NCBI GenBank assembly: GCA_035943635.1
Contig: DASZBX010000109.1
Location: 94,956-158,955, forward strand
Length of the DNA: 64,000 nucleotides
Source: DASZBX01 sp035943635
Lineage (GTDB): Bacteria; Actinomycetota; Actinomycetes; Streptomycetales; Catenulisporaceae
Reading direction: 5' to 3'
In this document: positions 8,395 to 16,950 of the stretch, one piece after another
How the letters are laid out: each line of letters begins with the position of its first letter
Position numbering within the stretch: position 1 is the first letter of the stretch
Program-made: the position numbers and the translations under genes
Notes under the pieces: model-generated
Told to the model about the DNA's origin: nothing
The model's input: only the letters and a program-made list of their open reading frames with translations
Databases searched by the model: none

Positions 8395-9579
8395 TCAAGC
8401 GTCAAAATCCACCGCCAGCAAATCGGAAACCGGATACGACTGGCACGTGAGCACATACCCAGCCTTAACCTCAGCAGGTTCAAGCGCAAAGTTGCGGCGC
8501 ATGTCCACCTCGCCGTCCCGCACCCACGCGCGGCACGTGCCACAAACACCGCCCTTGCAGGCGAAAGGCAAGTCCGGACGGACACGCTGGGCGCCATCAA
8601 GGATGCTTCGGTCGCGTGGCAGGGAGGTGGTCGTGGATCGTCCGTCGAGAATGACGGTTACCTCACTGGCCGGGCCGTCTACCGCTGCATCTTCATGGCG
8701 AGCCTCTCGCACCGGCTCGCCGTCGGCAAAGAACAGTTCTCGATGCACGAGTTCACCCGGGACGCCCAACCCTGCGAGAACCTCCTGTGCGGCGCCGACC
8801 ATGCCTTGAGGCCCGCACAGCCACCAGTGGTCGGCGGCGTGCACATCTACCAGGGCGTTGATCAGGGCAGCCAGGCGTTCGGCGTCCAGTCGTCCGGAGA
8901 ACAGTTCGCTTTCGCGTGGTTCGCGGGAGAGTACGTGGGCGATCTGGAAGCGAGTCGGGTACAGGTCTTTCAGATCCGCGAGTTCATCAGCGAACATGAC
9001 CGTGCTGCTGCGACGGTTGCCATACACGAGGGTCACGCGTGAGGTCGAGTCTGCAGCCAGAACCGAGGCGGCGATCGACAGCATCGGGGTCACGCCGGAT
9101 CCGGCTGCGATCAGGACATGGTGTCCGGCGGTGGTGAGGTCGGGGGTGAAGCCGCCGGCCGGGGTCATCACGTCCAACACATCGCCCGGGCGGACGTCGT
9201 GGACTAGCCAGGAGGAGAACATCCCGCCGCTCACCCGGCGTACGCCGATGCGGGGTGCGGCGCCTGCGGGCGAGCAGATGGAGTACGAGCGGCGTTCGTC
9301 CCTGCCGTCGACCTCGCGGCGGAGGGTCAACGACTGGCCGGGGCGGAAGGCGAATTGTTCGACCAGATCCGGCGGCAGGTCGAAAGTGATGGCGGCGGCG
9401 TCCTCGCAGAGGTGGTCCACGGCGGTGACGCGCAGCGGGTGGAATGTCGGGCGTGGGCGGCGCGGCGGAGTATCCGGCTCGGCTGGGGCAGCCTGCTCGG
9501 CCGGATCGACGGATTCTGCCGCATAGCCGGGGGCTGGACCTGAGACTGCGAGGCCCGGGATCACCGGATTCGGACTCAT
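8395..9579 (-). CDS. paaE: Phenylacetyl-CoA epoxidase reductase subunit PaaE
   Basis: 394-residue electron-transfer subunit that passes electrons from NADPH to the di-iron oxygenase PaaAC. Layout: a disordered Pro/Ala segment to about residue 45; FAD-binding domain with RSYSICS; NAD(P) domain with AAGSGVTPML and the CGP motif (WWLCGPQGMV); and a C-terminal plant-type 2Fe-2S domain with CKGGVCGTC and a distal Cys in YVLTCQ. The ATG at 9579 overlaps the paaD stop in TGATG, which implies translational coupling. It is the last gene of the paaABCDE operon. The long N-terminal extension is unusual but low complexity. Confidence 0.93.
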   Translation of the reverse strand: MSPNPVIPGLAVSGPAPGYAAESVDPAEQAAPAEPDTPPRRPRPTFHPLRVTAVDHLCEDAAAITFDLPPDLVEQFAFRPGQSLTLRREVDGRDERRSYSICSPAGAAPRIGVRRVSGGMFSSWLVHDVRPGDVLDVMTPAGGFTPDLTTAGHHVLIAAGSGVTPMLSIAASVLAADSTSRVTLVYGNRRSSTVMFADELADLKDLYPTRFQIAHVLSREPRESELFSGRLDAERLAALINALVDVHAADHWWLCGPQGMVGAAQEVLAGLGVPGELVHRELFFADGEPVREARHEDAAVDGPASEVTVILDGRSTTTSLPRDRSILDGAQRVRPDLPFACKGGVCGTCRAWVRDGEVDMRRNFALEPAEVKAGYVLTCQSYPVSDLLAVDFDA

Positions 9580-10193
9580 CAGATCTCCTTGACGTGCTCG
9601 AACGGCTCCATGCAGGCGCGGCAACGCCACAGTGCCCTACACGCGGTGGCGCCGAAACGCGAGGTTTCCTCGGTGTTCGCGGAGTCGCAGCGTGGGCAGG
9701 GCACCGCGCGTCGGGTCGGGGACAGGATGAGCGGGACCGGGCCGTTGGTCTGCCGTTGCGGAGCCGGGCCGGGAGGTGCGATGCCGTGGTCGGCCAGCTT
9801 GCGGCGGCCTTCTGGGGTGATCCAGTCGGTGGTCCATGCCGGGTCGAGCTGGGTGCGGATGCGTACGTTGTGGTACCCGGCTGCGTTCAGTCGTGCGGAT
9901 ACTGCGGCGCGCATCTCTGCCATGGCGGGGCAGCCGGAGTACGTCGGGGTGAGAGTCGCGGTGATCGTGCCGTCGGGGTCGGTGTCGACTGCGCGTAGGA
10001 CTCCCAGGTCGGCGAGGGTGAGCATCGGGAGTTCTGGATCGGTCACCTGTTGGGCGATGGCTAGGGCGGTGGTGGGGGCAGAGGCGGCGGCTAGGGAAGC
10101 CGCCGGAGCAGAGGTGGTGGCAGCGGCGGATGGAGGTGTCGCGGAACTGGGGAGGTTCGGCGCCGGATGCGTCGTCGTGGAGTCGGTCACCAT
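9579..10193 (-). CDS. paaD: Phenylacetyl-CoA epoxidase assembly subunit PaaD
   Basis: 204 residues. The DUF59/MIP18-like domain is recognisable (AIAQQVTDPELPMLTLADLG, YSGCPAMAEMR). A C-terminal zinc-ribbon-like region has PCPRC and CRAC and ends in PFEHVKEI, typical of PaaD. PaaD is needed for maturation of the iron centre of the epoxidase. The ATG overlaps the paaC stop by 7 bases (ATGGTGA). About 45 Ala/Thr/Pro-rich residues at the N-terminus precede the conserved domain. Confidence 0.92.
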   Translation of the reverse strand: MVTDSTTTHPAPNLPSSATPPSAAATTSAPAASLAAASAPTTALAIAQQVTDPELPMLTLADLGVLRAVDTDPDGTITATLTPTYSGCPAMAEMRAAVSARLNAAGYHNVRIRTQLDPAWTTDWITPEGRRKLADHGIAPPGPAPQRQTNGPVPLILSPTRRAVPCPRCDSANTEETSRFGATACRALWRCRACMEPFEHVKEI

Positions 10194-11110
10194 GTCGCCT
10201 CCGGGTCGGCGCGGGCCACGACCTGTAGCTCGGCGAGCAGCGGCGCCAGATGCTCGGTGTGCTGGCCGGAGCGGCCAAGCCGACCAAGGCCGGGCGGCGG
10301 TGTGGTGCCGATCGGCGGCAAATGGAGCTCAGCCGCGGAAGCAACCTGCTGGAGCACGGTAATGACCTCAGCGCGTAGGTCAACCGCATCATCTTCGACG
10401 CCGCTACTGCTGGCGAAGAGTTCCTCCAGATACGGTCCAACCTGGTCAAGGCCGCGCTGCATACGGACTGCCGACTCCTCGGTGCCGTCGCCCAGGCGTA
10501 CGGTCCACTCGGCGGCATACTGTCGGTGATACGTCAGCTCCTTGACGCCCTTCGCCGCGACCGCCGCGAGCACCGGGTCAGCTGAGCCGGTCAGCCGCTC
10601 GAACAGCGCCAGCCGCCATACGGACTGCACCAGCAGTCGCGCGATGGAGAAGGCGAAGTCACCGTTCGGCAACTCGGCCAGCCGCACGTTCCGGAACTCG
10701 AATGCGTCGCGGAAGTACGCATACGCGTCCTCGCCTCTACCGCTGCCGTCCAGCTGGCCGGTCCGGGCGTACAGCAGCCGGGCTTGGCCGAGCAGGTCCA
10801 AGCCGATGTTGGCTAGGGCTAGTTCCTCTTCCAGTTCTGGAGCGAGCGTGCAACATTCGGCGAGTCGCTGTGCGGTGACTAAGGCGTCGTCGGCTAGATC
10901 CAGGCAGCACGCGGCCAAGGCCTGGCCGTCGATGCCGGCCGGGATGTCCGTGTCTACTCCGAAGAGCGGGTCCTCGAAGCCGGTGCCGAATGCCCAGTGC
11001 GCGTCGCCGTCACTGCCGTGGTCCTCTACCAGGGACAGGTAAACGTGGTCGTCGCTCTCGTCGATCTGGTCGATCAGATGGGCCTGGTCGATCTCGCCGT
11101 TGATGGTCAT
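10187..11110 (-). CDS. paaC: Phenylacetyl-CoA epoxidase structural subunit PaaC
   Basis: 307-residue ferritin-like subunit that forms the PaaAC core with the catalytic PaaA. Recognisable segments are LADDALVTAQRL, the helix EEELALANIGLDLLGQAR, the FRN region FEFRNVRLAELPNGDFA and the KELTYHRQYAAEW helix. The ATG at 11110 has a GGAGGAGG site close upstream. It lies 25 bp after paaB and overlaps paaD. It differs from PaaA in lacking a complete set of iron ligands, as is normal for this subunit. Confidence 0.93.
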   Translation of the reverse strand: MTINGEIDQAHLIDQIDESDDHVYLSLVEDHGSDGDAHWAFGTGFEDPLFGVDTDIPAGIDGQALAACCLDLADDALVTAQRLAECCTLAPELEEELALANIGLDLLGQARLLYARTGQLDGSGRGEDAYAYFRDAFEFRNVRLAELPNGDFAFSIARLLVQSVWRLALFERLTGSADPVLAAVAAKGVKELTYHRQYAAEWTVRLGDGTEESAVRMQRGLDQVGPYLEELFASSSGVEDDAVDLRAEVITVLQQVASAAELHLPPIGTTPPPGLGRLGRSGQHTEHLAPLLAELQVVARADPEATW

Positions 11111-11135
11111 CTCCTCCTCCTACTGCGTCCTTCTG

Positions 11136-11498
11136 CTAGATGTGCGGGACGTCGTCCGGGATCGTGTAGAAGGTGGGGTGCCGGTAGATCTTGTCGGCGC
11201 TGGGGGCGAAGAACGGGTCCTTCTCCCCCTGCGTCGAGGCGTTGATGTGAATGGAGCGGACGACCCAGATACTCACGCCCTCATTGCGACGGGTATATAG
11301 GTCACGGGCGTGGGTCAGGGCCATGCGCTCGTCGGCGGCGTGCAGGGAGCCTACGTGGACGTGGTTCAGGCCGCGCTTTCCGCGGACGAAGACTTCGAAC
11401 AGGGGCCAGCCGTCCTTGATGCCTCCGGTCAGGCCGGTCGGGCCAGTCGGGCCAGTCGCATCACTCACGCTGCTCGCGCCGTTGACATCGCCGCTCAT
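11136..11498 (-). CDS. paaB: Phenylacetyl-CoA epoxidase subunit PaaB
   Basis: 120 residues. The conserved core is WPLFEVFVRGKRGLNHVHVG, ADERMALTHARDLYTRR, GVSIWVV and DKIYRHPTFYTIPDDVPHI, all diagnostic of PaaB, a small subunit bridging the epoxidase complex. The start overlaps the paaA stop in ATGA. The first 28 residues form a Gly/Thr-rich extension (TGPTGPTGLTGG) not needed for the fold. Confidence 0.95.
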   Translation of the reverse strand: MSGDVNGASSVSDATGPTGPTGLTGGIKDGWPLFEVFVRGKRGLNHVHVGSLHAADERMALTHARDLYTRRNEGVSIWVVRSIHINASTQGEKDPFFAPSADKIYRHPTFYTIPDDVPHI

Positions 11499-12526
11499 AC
11501 CGCCGCCTCCTCAAGTCGTCGCTGCCGCGCGGCCGTCTTCACCGCATGGGCGGTCGCCGCTTCACGAACCCATGCGCCCTGCTCGTGTGCTTCGCGCCGC
11601 CGGGCTATCCGCTCGACGTTGCACGGCCCATCACCCGAGATCACACGCTTGAGCTCATCCCAGTCCGGCGTGCCGTAGTCGTACCGGCCGCGGTCCTCGT
11701 TCCAGCGCAGCTCGGGATCCGGCAGTTCGACGCCCAGCTTGCGCGCCTGCGGGACGGTCATGTCCACGAAGCGCTGACGCAGTTCGTCATTCGAATGGCG
11801 CTTGATCTTCCACCCCATCGACTGGGCGGAGTTCGGCGAGTCGGCGTCCGGTGGGCCGAACATCATCAACGACGGCCACCACCAGCGATTCACCGCATCC
11901 TGGACCATCTCACGCTGCTTGTCCGTCCCCCGCATCATGGTCAGCAACAGCTCGTACCCTTGTCGCTGGTGAAACGACTCCTCCTTGCACACCCGCACCA
12001 TCGCCCGCGCATACGGGCCATACGAACTGCGGCACAGCGGGACCTGGTTGCAGATCGCGGCGCCGTCGACGAACCAGCCGATCACGCCCACATCGGCGAA
12101 GCTCGGGGTCGGGTAGTTGAAGATCGACGAGTACTTCTGCCGGCCCTCGATCAACCGCAGGGTCAGGTCGGCGCGGTCTGCGCCCAGGGTCTCGGCTGCC
12201 GAGTAGAGGTAGAGTCCGTGCCCGGCCTCGTCCTGGACTTTGGCGAACAGGATCGCCTTGCGGCGCAGCGAGGGCGCGCGGGTGATCCATTCGCCTTCGG
12301 GTTGCATGCCGATGATCTCGGAGTGCGCGTGCTGCGCGATCTGCCGGATCAGCGTCTTGCGGTAATTGTCGGGCATCCAGTCGCGCGGTTCTACCCGCTG
12401 GTCGCGGGCGATCGTGTCGTCGAAGGCCTCTTGCAACTCCTGCAGGACGGCCGTCTCCGCGGTCGGCGTCGACTCGCCGTCGTGGGTCGCGCGGTCGTGC
12501 TGCGGGCCATCGTGTGCCGTGACCAT
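11495..12526 (-). CDS. paaA: Phenylacetyl-CoA epoxidase catalytic subunit PaaA
   Basis: 343-residue di-iron oxygenase that converts phenylacetyl-CoA to its ring 1,2-epoxide, the key step of aerobic phenylacetate breakdown. The bacterial multicomponent ligands appear in AKVQDEAGHGLYLY and VCKEESFHQRQGYELL. Other family blocks are YPTPSFADVGVIGW, NRWWWPSLMMFGPPD and PELRWNEDRGRYDYG. The ATG at 12526 was chosen for its GGCAGGAA site; an ATG 45 bases further up is less supported. It is the first gene of the operon. A TATAGA element on the minus strand at 12563-12568 may be the promoter -10. paaK, paaG and paaZ are not in the window. Confidence 0.95.
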   Translation of the reverse strand: MVTAHDGPQHDRATHDGESTPTAETAVLQELQEAFDDTIARDQRVEPRDWMPDNYRKTLIRQIAQHAHSEIIGMQPEGEWITRAPSLRRKAILFAKVQDEAGHGLYLYSAAETLGADRADLTLRLIEGRQKYSSIFNYPTPSFADVGVIGWFVDGAAICNQVPLCRSSYGPYARAMVRVCKEESFHQRQGYELLLTMMRGTDKQREMVQDAVNRWWWPSLMMFGPPDADSPNSAQSMGWKIKRHSNDELRQRFVDMTVPQARKLGVELPDPELRWNEDRGRYDYGTPDWDELKRVISGDGPCNVERIARRREAHEQGAWVREAATAHAVKTAARQRRLEEAAV

Positions 12527-12649
12527 GGGTTCCTGCCTCTCTCCTGCCGAATTGCCGTTCACTCTATACACGCCCGAAGTCGGAATGTAGTTGCACAGCT
12601 ACGCAGCGTTTTTCAACCAGCGGCAGCCGCCCGCCTGCCGCCGCGCCGC

Positions 12650-14113
12650 TCACATGTCCGCCATGGCCACGGTCGGGTGCTCAACACAGTCGGCAACGAA
12701 GCGCAGGAAGCCGCCCGCGGCCGCGCCGTCGCAGACCCGGTGGTCGAAGGTCAGCGAGAGCTGGGTGACCTTGCGGACCGCGAGCGCGCCGTCGACCACC
12801 CAGGGTTTGTCGATGATCCGGCCGACGCCGAGCAGCGCGGCCTCCGGGTGGTTGATGATCGGGGTCGAGCCGTCCACTCCGAACACGCCGTAGTTGTTGA
12901 GGGTGAACGTGCCGCCGGTCAGCGCGGACGCGGGCAGGCCGCCGGACCGGGCCAGTCCGGTCAACCGGGCCAGCTCGGCGCTGATCTGGGCCGTCGTCAT
13001 CCGGTGCGCGTCGTGCAGGACCGGGACCATCAGACCGCGGTCCGTCTGCGCCGCGAAACCCAGGTTGATCTGCGGCAGGCGAAGGATCTCGCCGCGGTCG
13101 ACGTCGACGGTCGAGTTCAGTTCCGGGAACCGGCGCAGTCCGGCGACGCAGAAGCGGGCGAGCAGGGCCAGGAGACTGATCCGGCGCTCGGGGTCGGCGG
13201 CCTGGAGCGCGGCTTTGGCGTCGAGCAGGCCGGTGGCGTCCACGTCGACCCAGGTGGTGGCGTCGGGGATCTCGGTGCGGCTGCGGGAGAGCTTCTCGGC
13301 CACGGTCCGGCGCAGTCCGGTGATCGGGATCCGGATGATGTCGGGGGTCGCGGTAGTGGAGGTAGGAACGGTAGTAGGGGTGGCGGGTTGTGGCTTCTCG
13401 ACGCGCGCAACGGCCTGTTCTACGTCGCGGCGTAGGATCACGCCACGCTCGCCGCTCGGGGTGACGTGTGCCAGGTCGACGCCGTGTTCCCGGGCCAGTT
13501 TGCGTACCAGGGGGGAGATCACCATGACGCCGGTTGAGGCATGAGTGGATTCGTAATCGTTCGAAGGCTGAGGTTCGGGCTCTGGTTCTGGTGCTGCGGT
13601 CGCGGGAGTGGGAGTGGGAGTGGAAGAAGGTGCAGGCGTGGGCATGACAGAGGTCGAAGGAGCAGAACTCCTTGCGTGGCCTGGGTTTCCGGAGCGTCGG
13701 CGGCGCCGCGAAACGGGGCCGTGCCCGGTGCCGTAGCCGATCAGTACATTGCCGGAACCGCCCTGCTCCTCCTCGCGGTACTGCCGTGCGGCCGCGTCAT
13801 CAGAATCCGCATTCGTCGCCACTCGGTCATCCAGCCATCCGACCGTGATGAGCGGTTGCCCCACGGCCAGCACACTCCCGGCCTCAGCATGCAACTTCAG
13901 CACGACGCCAGCGACCGGAACCGGTACCTCGACCACAGCCTTCGCCGTCTCAACCTCAACCACAACCTGGTCGATCACAACCAGATCGCCCTCGGCCACG
14001 CGCCAAGTCAGGATGTCCGCCTCAGCCAAGCCCTCGCCAAGGTCCGGAAGCCGAAAGACCTGCTCGCGGACAGCAGCCGAAGCCACGCCCGGCACCAGAG
14101 TCGGCGCACTCAT
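12650..14113 (-). CDS. bkdC: 2-oxo acid dehydrogenase E2 (dihydrolipoyl acyltransferase)
   Basis: 487 residues. The N-terminal lipoyl domain (about 18-95) has the lipoyl-lysine motif ETAKAVVEV. A Pro/Thr/Glu-rich linker follows, then the E1/E3-binding domain (VISPLVRKLAREHGVDLAHV, about 195-235) and the catalytic domain ending in SLTFDHRVCDGAAAGGFL with the His and Asp of HxxxDG. It transfers the acyl group to CoA in the branched-chain 2-oxo acid dehydrogenase complex. It overlaps the E1beta gene by 4 bases (ATGA). The separate E1alpha/E1beta genes and the Lrp neighbour favour a branched-chain over a pyruvate complex. No E3 gene is present. Confidence 0.9.
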   Translation of the reverse strand: MSAPTLVPGVASAAVREQVFRLPDLGEGLAEADILTWRVAEGDLVVIDQVVVEVETAKAVVEVPVPVAGVVLKLHAEAGSVLAVGQPLITVGWLDDRVATNADSDDAAARQYREEEQGGSGNVLIGYGTGHGPVSRRRRRSGNPGHARSSAPSTSVMPTPAPSSTPTPTPATAAPEPEPEPQPSNDYESTHASTGVMVISPLVRKLAREHGVDLAHVTPSGERGVILRRDVEQAVARVEKPQPATPTTVPTSTTATPDIIRIPITGLRRTVAEKLSRSRTEIPDATTWVDVDATGLLDAKAALQAADPERRISLLALLARFCVAGLRRFPELNSTVDVDRGEILRLPQINLGFAAQTDRGLMVPVLHDAHRMTTAQISAELARLTGLARSGGLPASALTGGTFTLNNYGVFGVDGSTPIINHPEAALLGVGRIIDKPWVVDGALAVRKVTQLSLTFDHRVCDGAAAGGFLRFVADCVEHPTVAMADM

Positions 14114-15126
14114 GCCGCCACCTGCTTGAGGTACCGCGCATCAGGCACGTCATCAAACTGAAGCCGGTCAACCGCATCCAGCACCCGATCCACGCCGGGC
14201 AGATAAGCATGCTCGAGTTTCGGCGGCGGGTAAGGAATATCAAAGCCCGAAACCCGCAACACGGGCGCAGCCAGCGAATGGAAACACCGCTCCTGCACCC
14301 GGGCGGCGATCTCGGCGCCGACCCCGGCAAAGCCCTGCGCTTCCTGGACCACGACGCAACGGCCGGTCCGGCGCACCGACTCGACCACGGTCGCATCATC
14401 GAACGGCACGATGCTCCGCAGGTCGACGACCTCCAAATCCCGACCCTCCAACGCGGCGGCCTCGGCAGCCTGGAGCGCGACCGGGATCGACGGGCCGTAA
14501 GCCACCAGCGTCGCATCACGCCCGGACCGGCGGATCACCGCACGGCCGAGCGGCCCGACCCCGCGCACCTCCAGATTCACTTCTTGCTTGGCCCAATAGA
14601 GCTTCTTCGGTTCCATGAACACGACCGGATCCGGATCCACGATCGCGTCGCGCAGCAACCAGTACGCATCCTCGGGCGTAGCCGGGGTGACCACCTTCAA
14701 ACCAGGCGTGTGCGCGTAATACGCCTCACTCGAGTCGCAATGATGCTCGACCCCACCAATACCACCGGCAAACGGAACCCGGATCACCATCGGCAACGCC
14801 ATCAGCCCACGCGTACGGTTGCGCATCTTGGCCACATGCGACGTGATCTGCTCGAACGCCGGATAAGCGAACGCGTCGAACTGCATCTCGACCACCGGCC
14901 GGTACCCGCCCATGGCCAGGCCGACCGCGAGGCCGACGATCCCGGCCTCGGCCAGCGGGGTGTCGAAGCACCGCTGCTCGCCGAATTCGCTGGTCAGGCC
15001 GTCGGTGATCCGGAAGACGCCGCCGAGCCGGCCGACGTCCTCGCCGAACACCAGCACCTGGTCGTCCGCCGCCAACGCGTCCCGCAGGGCGGCGTTGAGG
15101 GCCTGGGCCATCGTGAGCGGGGCCAT
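14110..15126 (-). CDS. bkdB: 2-oxo acid dehydrogenase E1 beta subunit
   Basis: 338 residues, transketolase-like pyrimidine-binding fold. Characteristic pieces are LNAALRDALAADDQVLVFGEDVG, the region QRCFDTPLAEAGIVGLAVG, HHCDSSEAYYAHTPGLKVVTP, and the C-terminal swivel domain beginning VAYGPSIPVAL. Together with E1alpha it decarboxylates branched-chain 2-oxo acids with thiamine diphosphate. It starts one base after the E1alpha stop, with AGGAGG inside the E1alpha 3' end, so the two are translationally coupled. In actinomycetes this complex feeds isobutyryl-, isovaleryl- and 2-methylbutyryl-CoA into branched fatty acids and polyketide starters. Confidence 0.92.
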   Translation of the reverse strand: MAPLTMAQALNAALRDALAADDQVLVFGEDVGRLGGVFRITDGLTSEFGEQRCFDTPLAEAGIVGLAVGLAMGGYRPVVEMQFDAFAYPAFEQITSHVAKMRNRTRGLMALPMVIRVPFAGGIGGVEHHCDSSEAYYAHTPGLKVVTPATPEDAYWLLRDAIVDPDPVVFMEPKKLYWAKQEVNLEVRGVGPLGRAVIRRSGRDATLVAYGPSIPVALQAAEAAALEGRDLEVVDLRSIVPFDDATVVESVRRTGRCVVVQEAQGFAGVGAEIAARVQERCFHSLAAPVLRVSGFDIPYPPPKLEHAYLPGVDRVLDAVDRLQFDDVPDARYLKQVAA

Positions 15127-15127
15127 G

Positions 15128-16234
15128 TCAGTCCTCCTGCGCGGTGAGTTCGGCGGCGAGCAGCTCGCGCTGTTCGCGCAGCTGGGTGGTGGGTTCGGCG
15201 TAGACGTGGTCGAAGAGTTCCAGGTAGTCCGGTTCGGTGTCCCGGTTCATCCGGTCGCGCACGTCTGCGGCGAAGCCCTCGGCGGCGGTGCGGGCGGCGC
15301 CGATCTGTTCGTCGGTCAGCAGACCGCCGGACTTCAGGTACGTCTCCAGCCGGGTCAGCGGGTCGGCCGCCGCCCACTGCTCGACCTCGGCGGACTCGCG
15401 GTAACGGGTCGCGTCGTCGGCGTTGGTGTGCGCTTCCATGCGGTAGGTGTGCGCTTCGACCAGGAATGGTCCGTGTCCGAAGCGCGCGTGCTCCATCGCC
15501 CTGCCGAGTACGGCCAGCACGGCGACGAGGTCGTTGCCGTCGACCTGCTCGGACCGCACGCCGTAGCCGATGCCCTTGTACGCGAGCGAGGGGGCGGCGG
15601 ACTGCCGGGAGAGCGGAACGGAGATCGCGTACTTGTTGTTCTGCACGAAGAACACGACCGGGGCGTGCAGCACGGCGGCGAAGTTCAGCGCCTCGTGGAA
15701 GTCGCCCTCGCTGGTCCCGCCGTCGCCGGTCAGGGCGAGCACGACGTTGTCGGTGCCGCGGCGGCGCTGTGCGTCGGCCAGGCCGACCGCGTGCGGGCCC
15801 TGGGTCGCCAGCGGCGTGCACTGCGGGGCCACCCGCCGGGCCACCGGGTCGTAGCCGCAGTGCCAGTCGCCGCGCAGCAGGGTGAGCACTTCGACCGGGT
15901 CGACGCCGCGGGCGACCAGGGCGACCGAGTCGCGGTAGGTCGGGAAGATCCAGTCGTCCGGGCGCAGGACCAGGGCGGCGGCGATCTGGCAGGCCTCCTG
16001 GCCGCGGCTAGACGGGTACACGGCGAGCCGGCCCTGCTTGGTCAGCGCGGTGGCCTGGGTGTCGAAGCGGCGGCCGAGCACCATCCGGCGGTAGGCCTCC
16101 TGCAGAAGTTCGTCCGCGGGGCGGGGGTAGGCGGGCGGCGGCTGGACGGCCGTGCCGTCCTCGGTCACGAAGCGGACCGGGGCGAGCGAGGGCAACAGGT
16201 CCTGGACCGTCCGGCGGGGGGTCTGCACAGGCAT
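15128..16234 (-). CDS. bkdA: 2-oxo acid dehydrogenase E1 alpha subunit
   Basis: 368 residues. The thiamine diphosphate motif GDGGTSEGDFHEALNFAAV is complete, with VFFVQNNKYAISVPLSRQSA next and YRMEAHTNADDATRYR later, which is the branched-chain E1alpha phosphorylation-loop region. RRFDTQATALTKQGRLAVYP is typical of the BCKDH type. The ATG at 16234 was chosen because the frame upstream is non-coding in character and overlaps the divergent Lrp gene. It is the first gene of the E1alpha-E1beta-E2 operon. Confidence 0.93.
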   Translation of the reverse strand: MPVQTPRRTVQDLLPSLAPVRFVTEDGTAVQPPPAYPRPADELLQEAYRRMVLGRRFDTQATALTKQGRLAVYPSSRGQEACQIAAALVLRPDDWIFPTYRDSVALVARGVDPVEVLTLLRGDWHCGYDPVARRVAPQCTPLATQGPHAVGLADAQRRRGTDNVVLALTGDGGTSEGDFHEALNFAAVLHAPVVFFVQNNKYAISVPLSRQSAAPSLAYKGIGYGVRSEQVDGNDLVAVLAVLGRAMEHARFGHGPFLVEAHTYRMEAHTNADDATRYRESAEVEQWAAADPLTRLETYLKSGGLLTDEQIGAARTAAEGFAADVRDRMNRDTEPDYLELFDHVYAEPTTQLREQRELLAAELTAQED

Positions 16235-16261
16235 GCGGCGACTCGCTCTCTGTGGACACTT

Positions 16262-16273
16262 GATTCTAGAATC
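16262..16273. promoter_or_regulatory. Perfect palindrome between bkd operon and lrp-type gene
   Basis: GATTCTAGAATC is a perfect 12-bp palindrome in the 88-bp gap between the divergent E1alpha and Lrp-type starts. Lrp/AsnC regulators bind AT-richer palindromes of this size, and bkd operons in other bacteria are controlled by a neighbouring Lrp-type BkdR. It is a good operator candidate. Confidence 0.5.
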
Positions 16274-16322
16274 GTGACTCCGGGAGGACAGACGGGCAAG
16301 TGGGCGGAGAAACAGGCGACAA

Positions 16323-16853
16323 ATGGCTGAATCCGACGAGGACCAGGGCCAAGTGTCCGGCGCGGGGCCCACAATGCACGCGCAGGCGGGACGAACGGCC
16401 GTGCGGCTGGACGACACGGACCGGGTGATCATCGCCGAGATGCTGCGGGACGGGCGGATATCGGTCCGTACGCTGGCCGAGAAGGTGCACGTCTCGCGGG
16501 CCAACGCGTACGCGCGGATGAACCGGTTGATGGCCGAGGGGGTGATCTCCGGCTTCTCCGCGCAGCTGGATCCGGAGCGGGCCGGGCTGGGCACGAGCGC
16601 GTACATCATGTTGAGCATCGAGCAGAACGCGTGGCGCTCGGTGTCCAGCGCGCTGCTCGAGGTGCCGTGTATCGAGCACTTCGCGCTGGTCGGCGGGGAC
16701 TTCGACATCCTGGTGCTGGTGCGCGCGACGGACAACGCGACGTTGCGCCGGGTGGTGCTGGAGCGCATCCAGGGCATCGCCGGAGTGCGGTCCACCCGGA
16801 CGTGGCTGGTGTTCGACGAGGCGGCCGGGATGGGGAACGACTGGAGTGCGTGA
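16323..16853 (+). CDS. Lrp/AsnC-family regulator (BkdR-like)
   Basis: 176 residues. The N-terminal helix-turn-helix (about 28-75) reads LDDTDRVIIAEMLRDGRISV then RTLAEKVHVSRANAYARMNR. The C-terminal RAM/ligand domain has HFALVGGDFDILVLVRATDN and ends in VRSTRTWLVFDE. The first 25 residues are poorly conserved, and Met18 is an alternative start. It is divergent from the branched-chain dehydrogenase operon, which strongly suggests it senses branched-chain amino acids and controls that operon. Confidence 0.88.
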   Translation: MAESDEDQGQVSGAGPTMHAQAGRTAVRLDDTDRVIIAEMLRDGRISVRTLAEKVHVSRANAYARMNRLMAEGVISGFSAQLDPERAGLGTSAYIMLSIEQNAWRSVSSALLEVPCIEHFALVGGDFDILVLVRATDNATLRRVVLERIQGIAGVRSTRTWLVFDEAAGMGNDWSA

Positions 16854-16950
16854 GTGGTGCGGTTGAGTGGTGCGGTGCCTGTTAGTCCACTTGGGGTACG
16901 TGTCCGATTCCTTCAAGACGCTGAGGACCGTTCTGCCTAGGCTCAGAGCC

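Noticed and set aside
15128..16795. Longer E1alpha start at 16795
   Set aside because: The extra 187 codons overlap the divergent Lrp-type gene and have non-coding composition; homology begins at ATG 16234.
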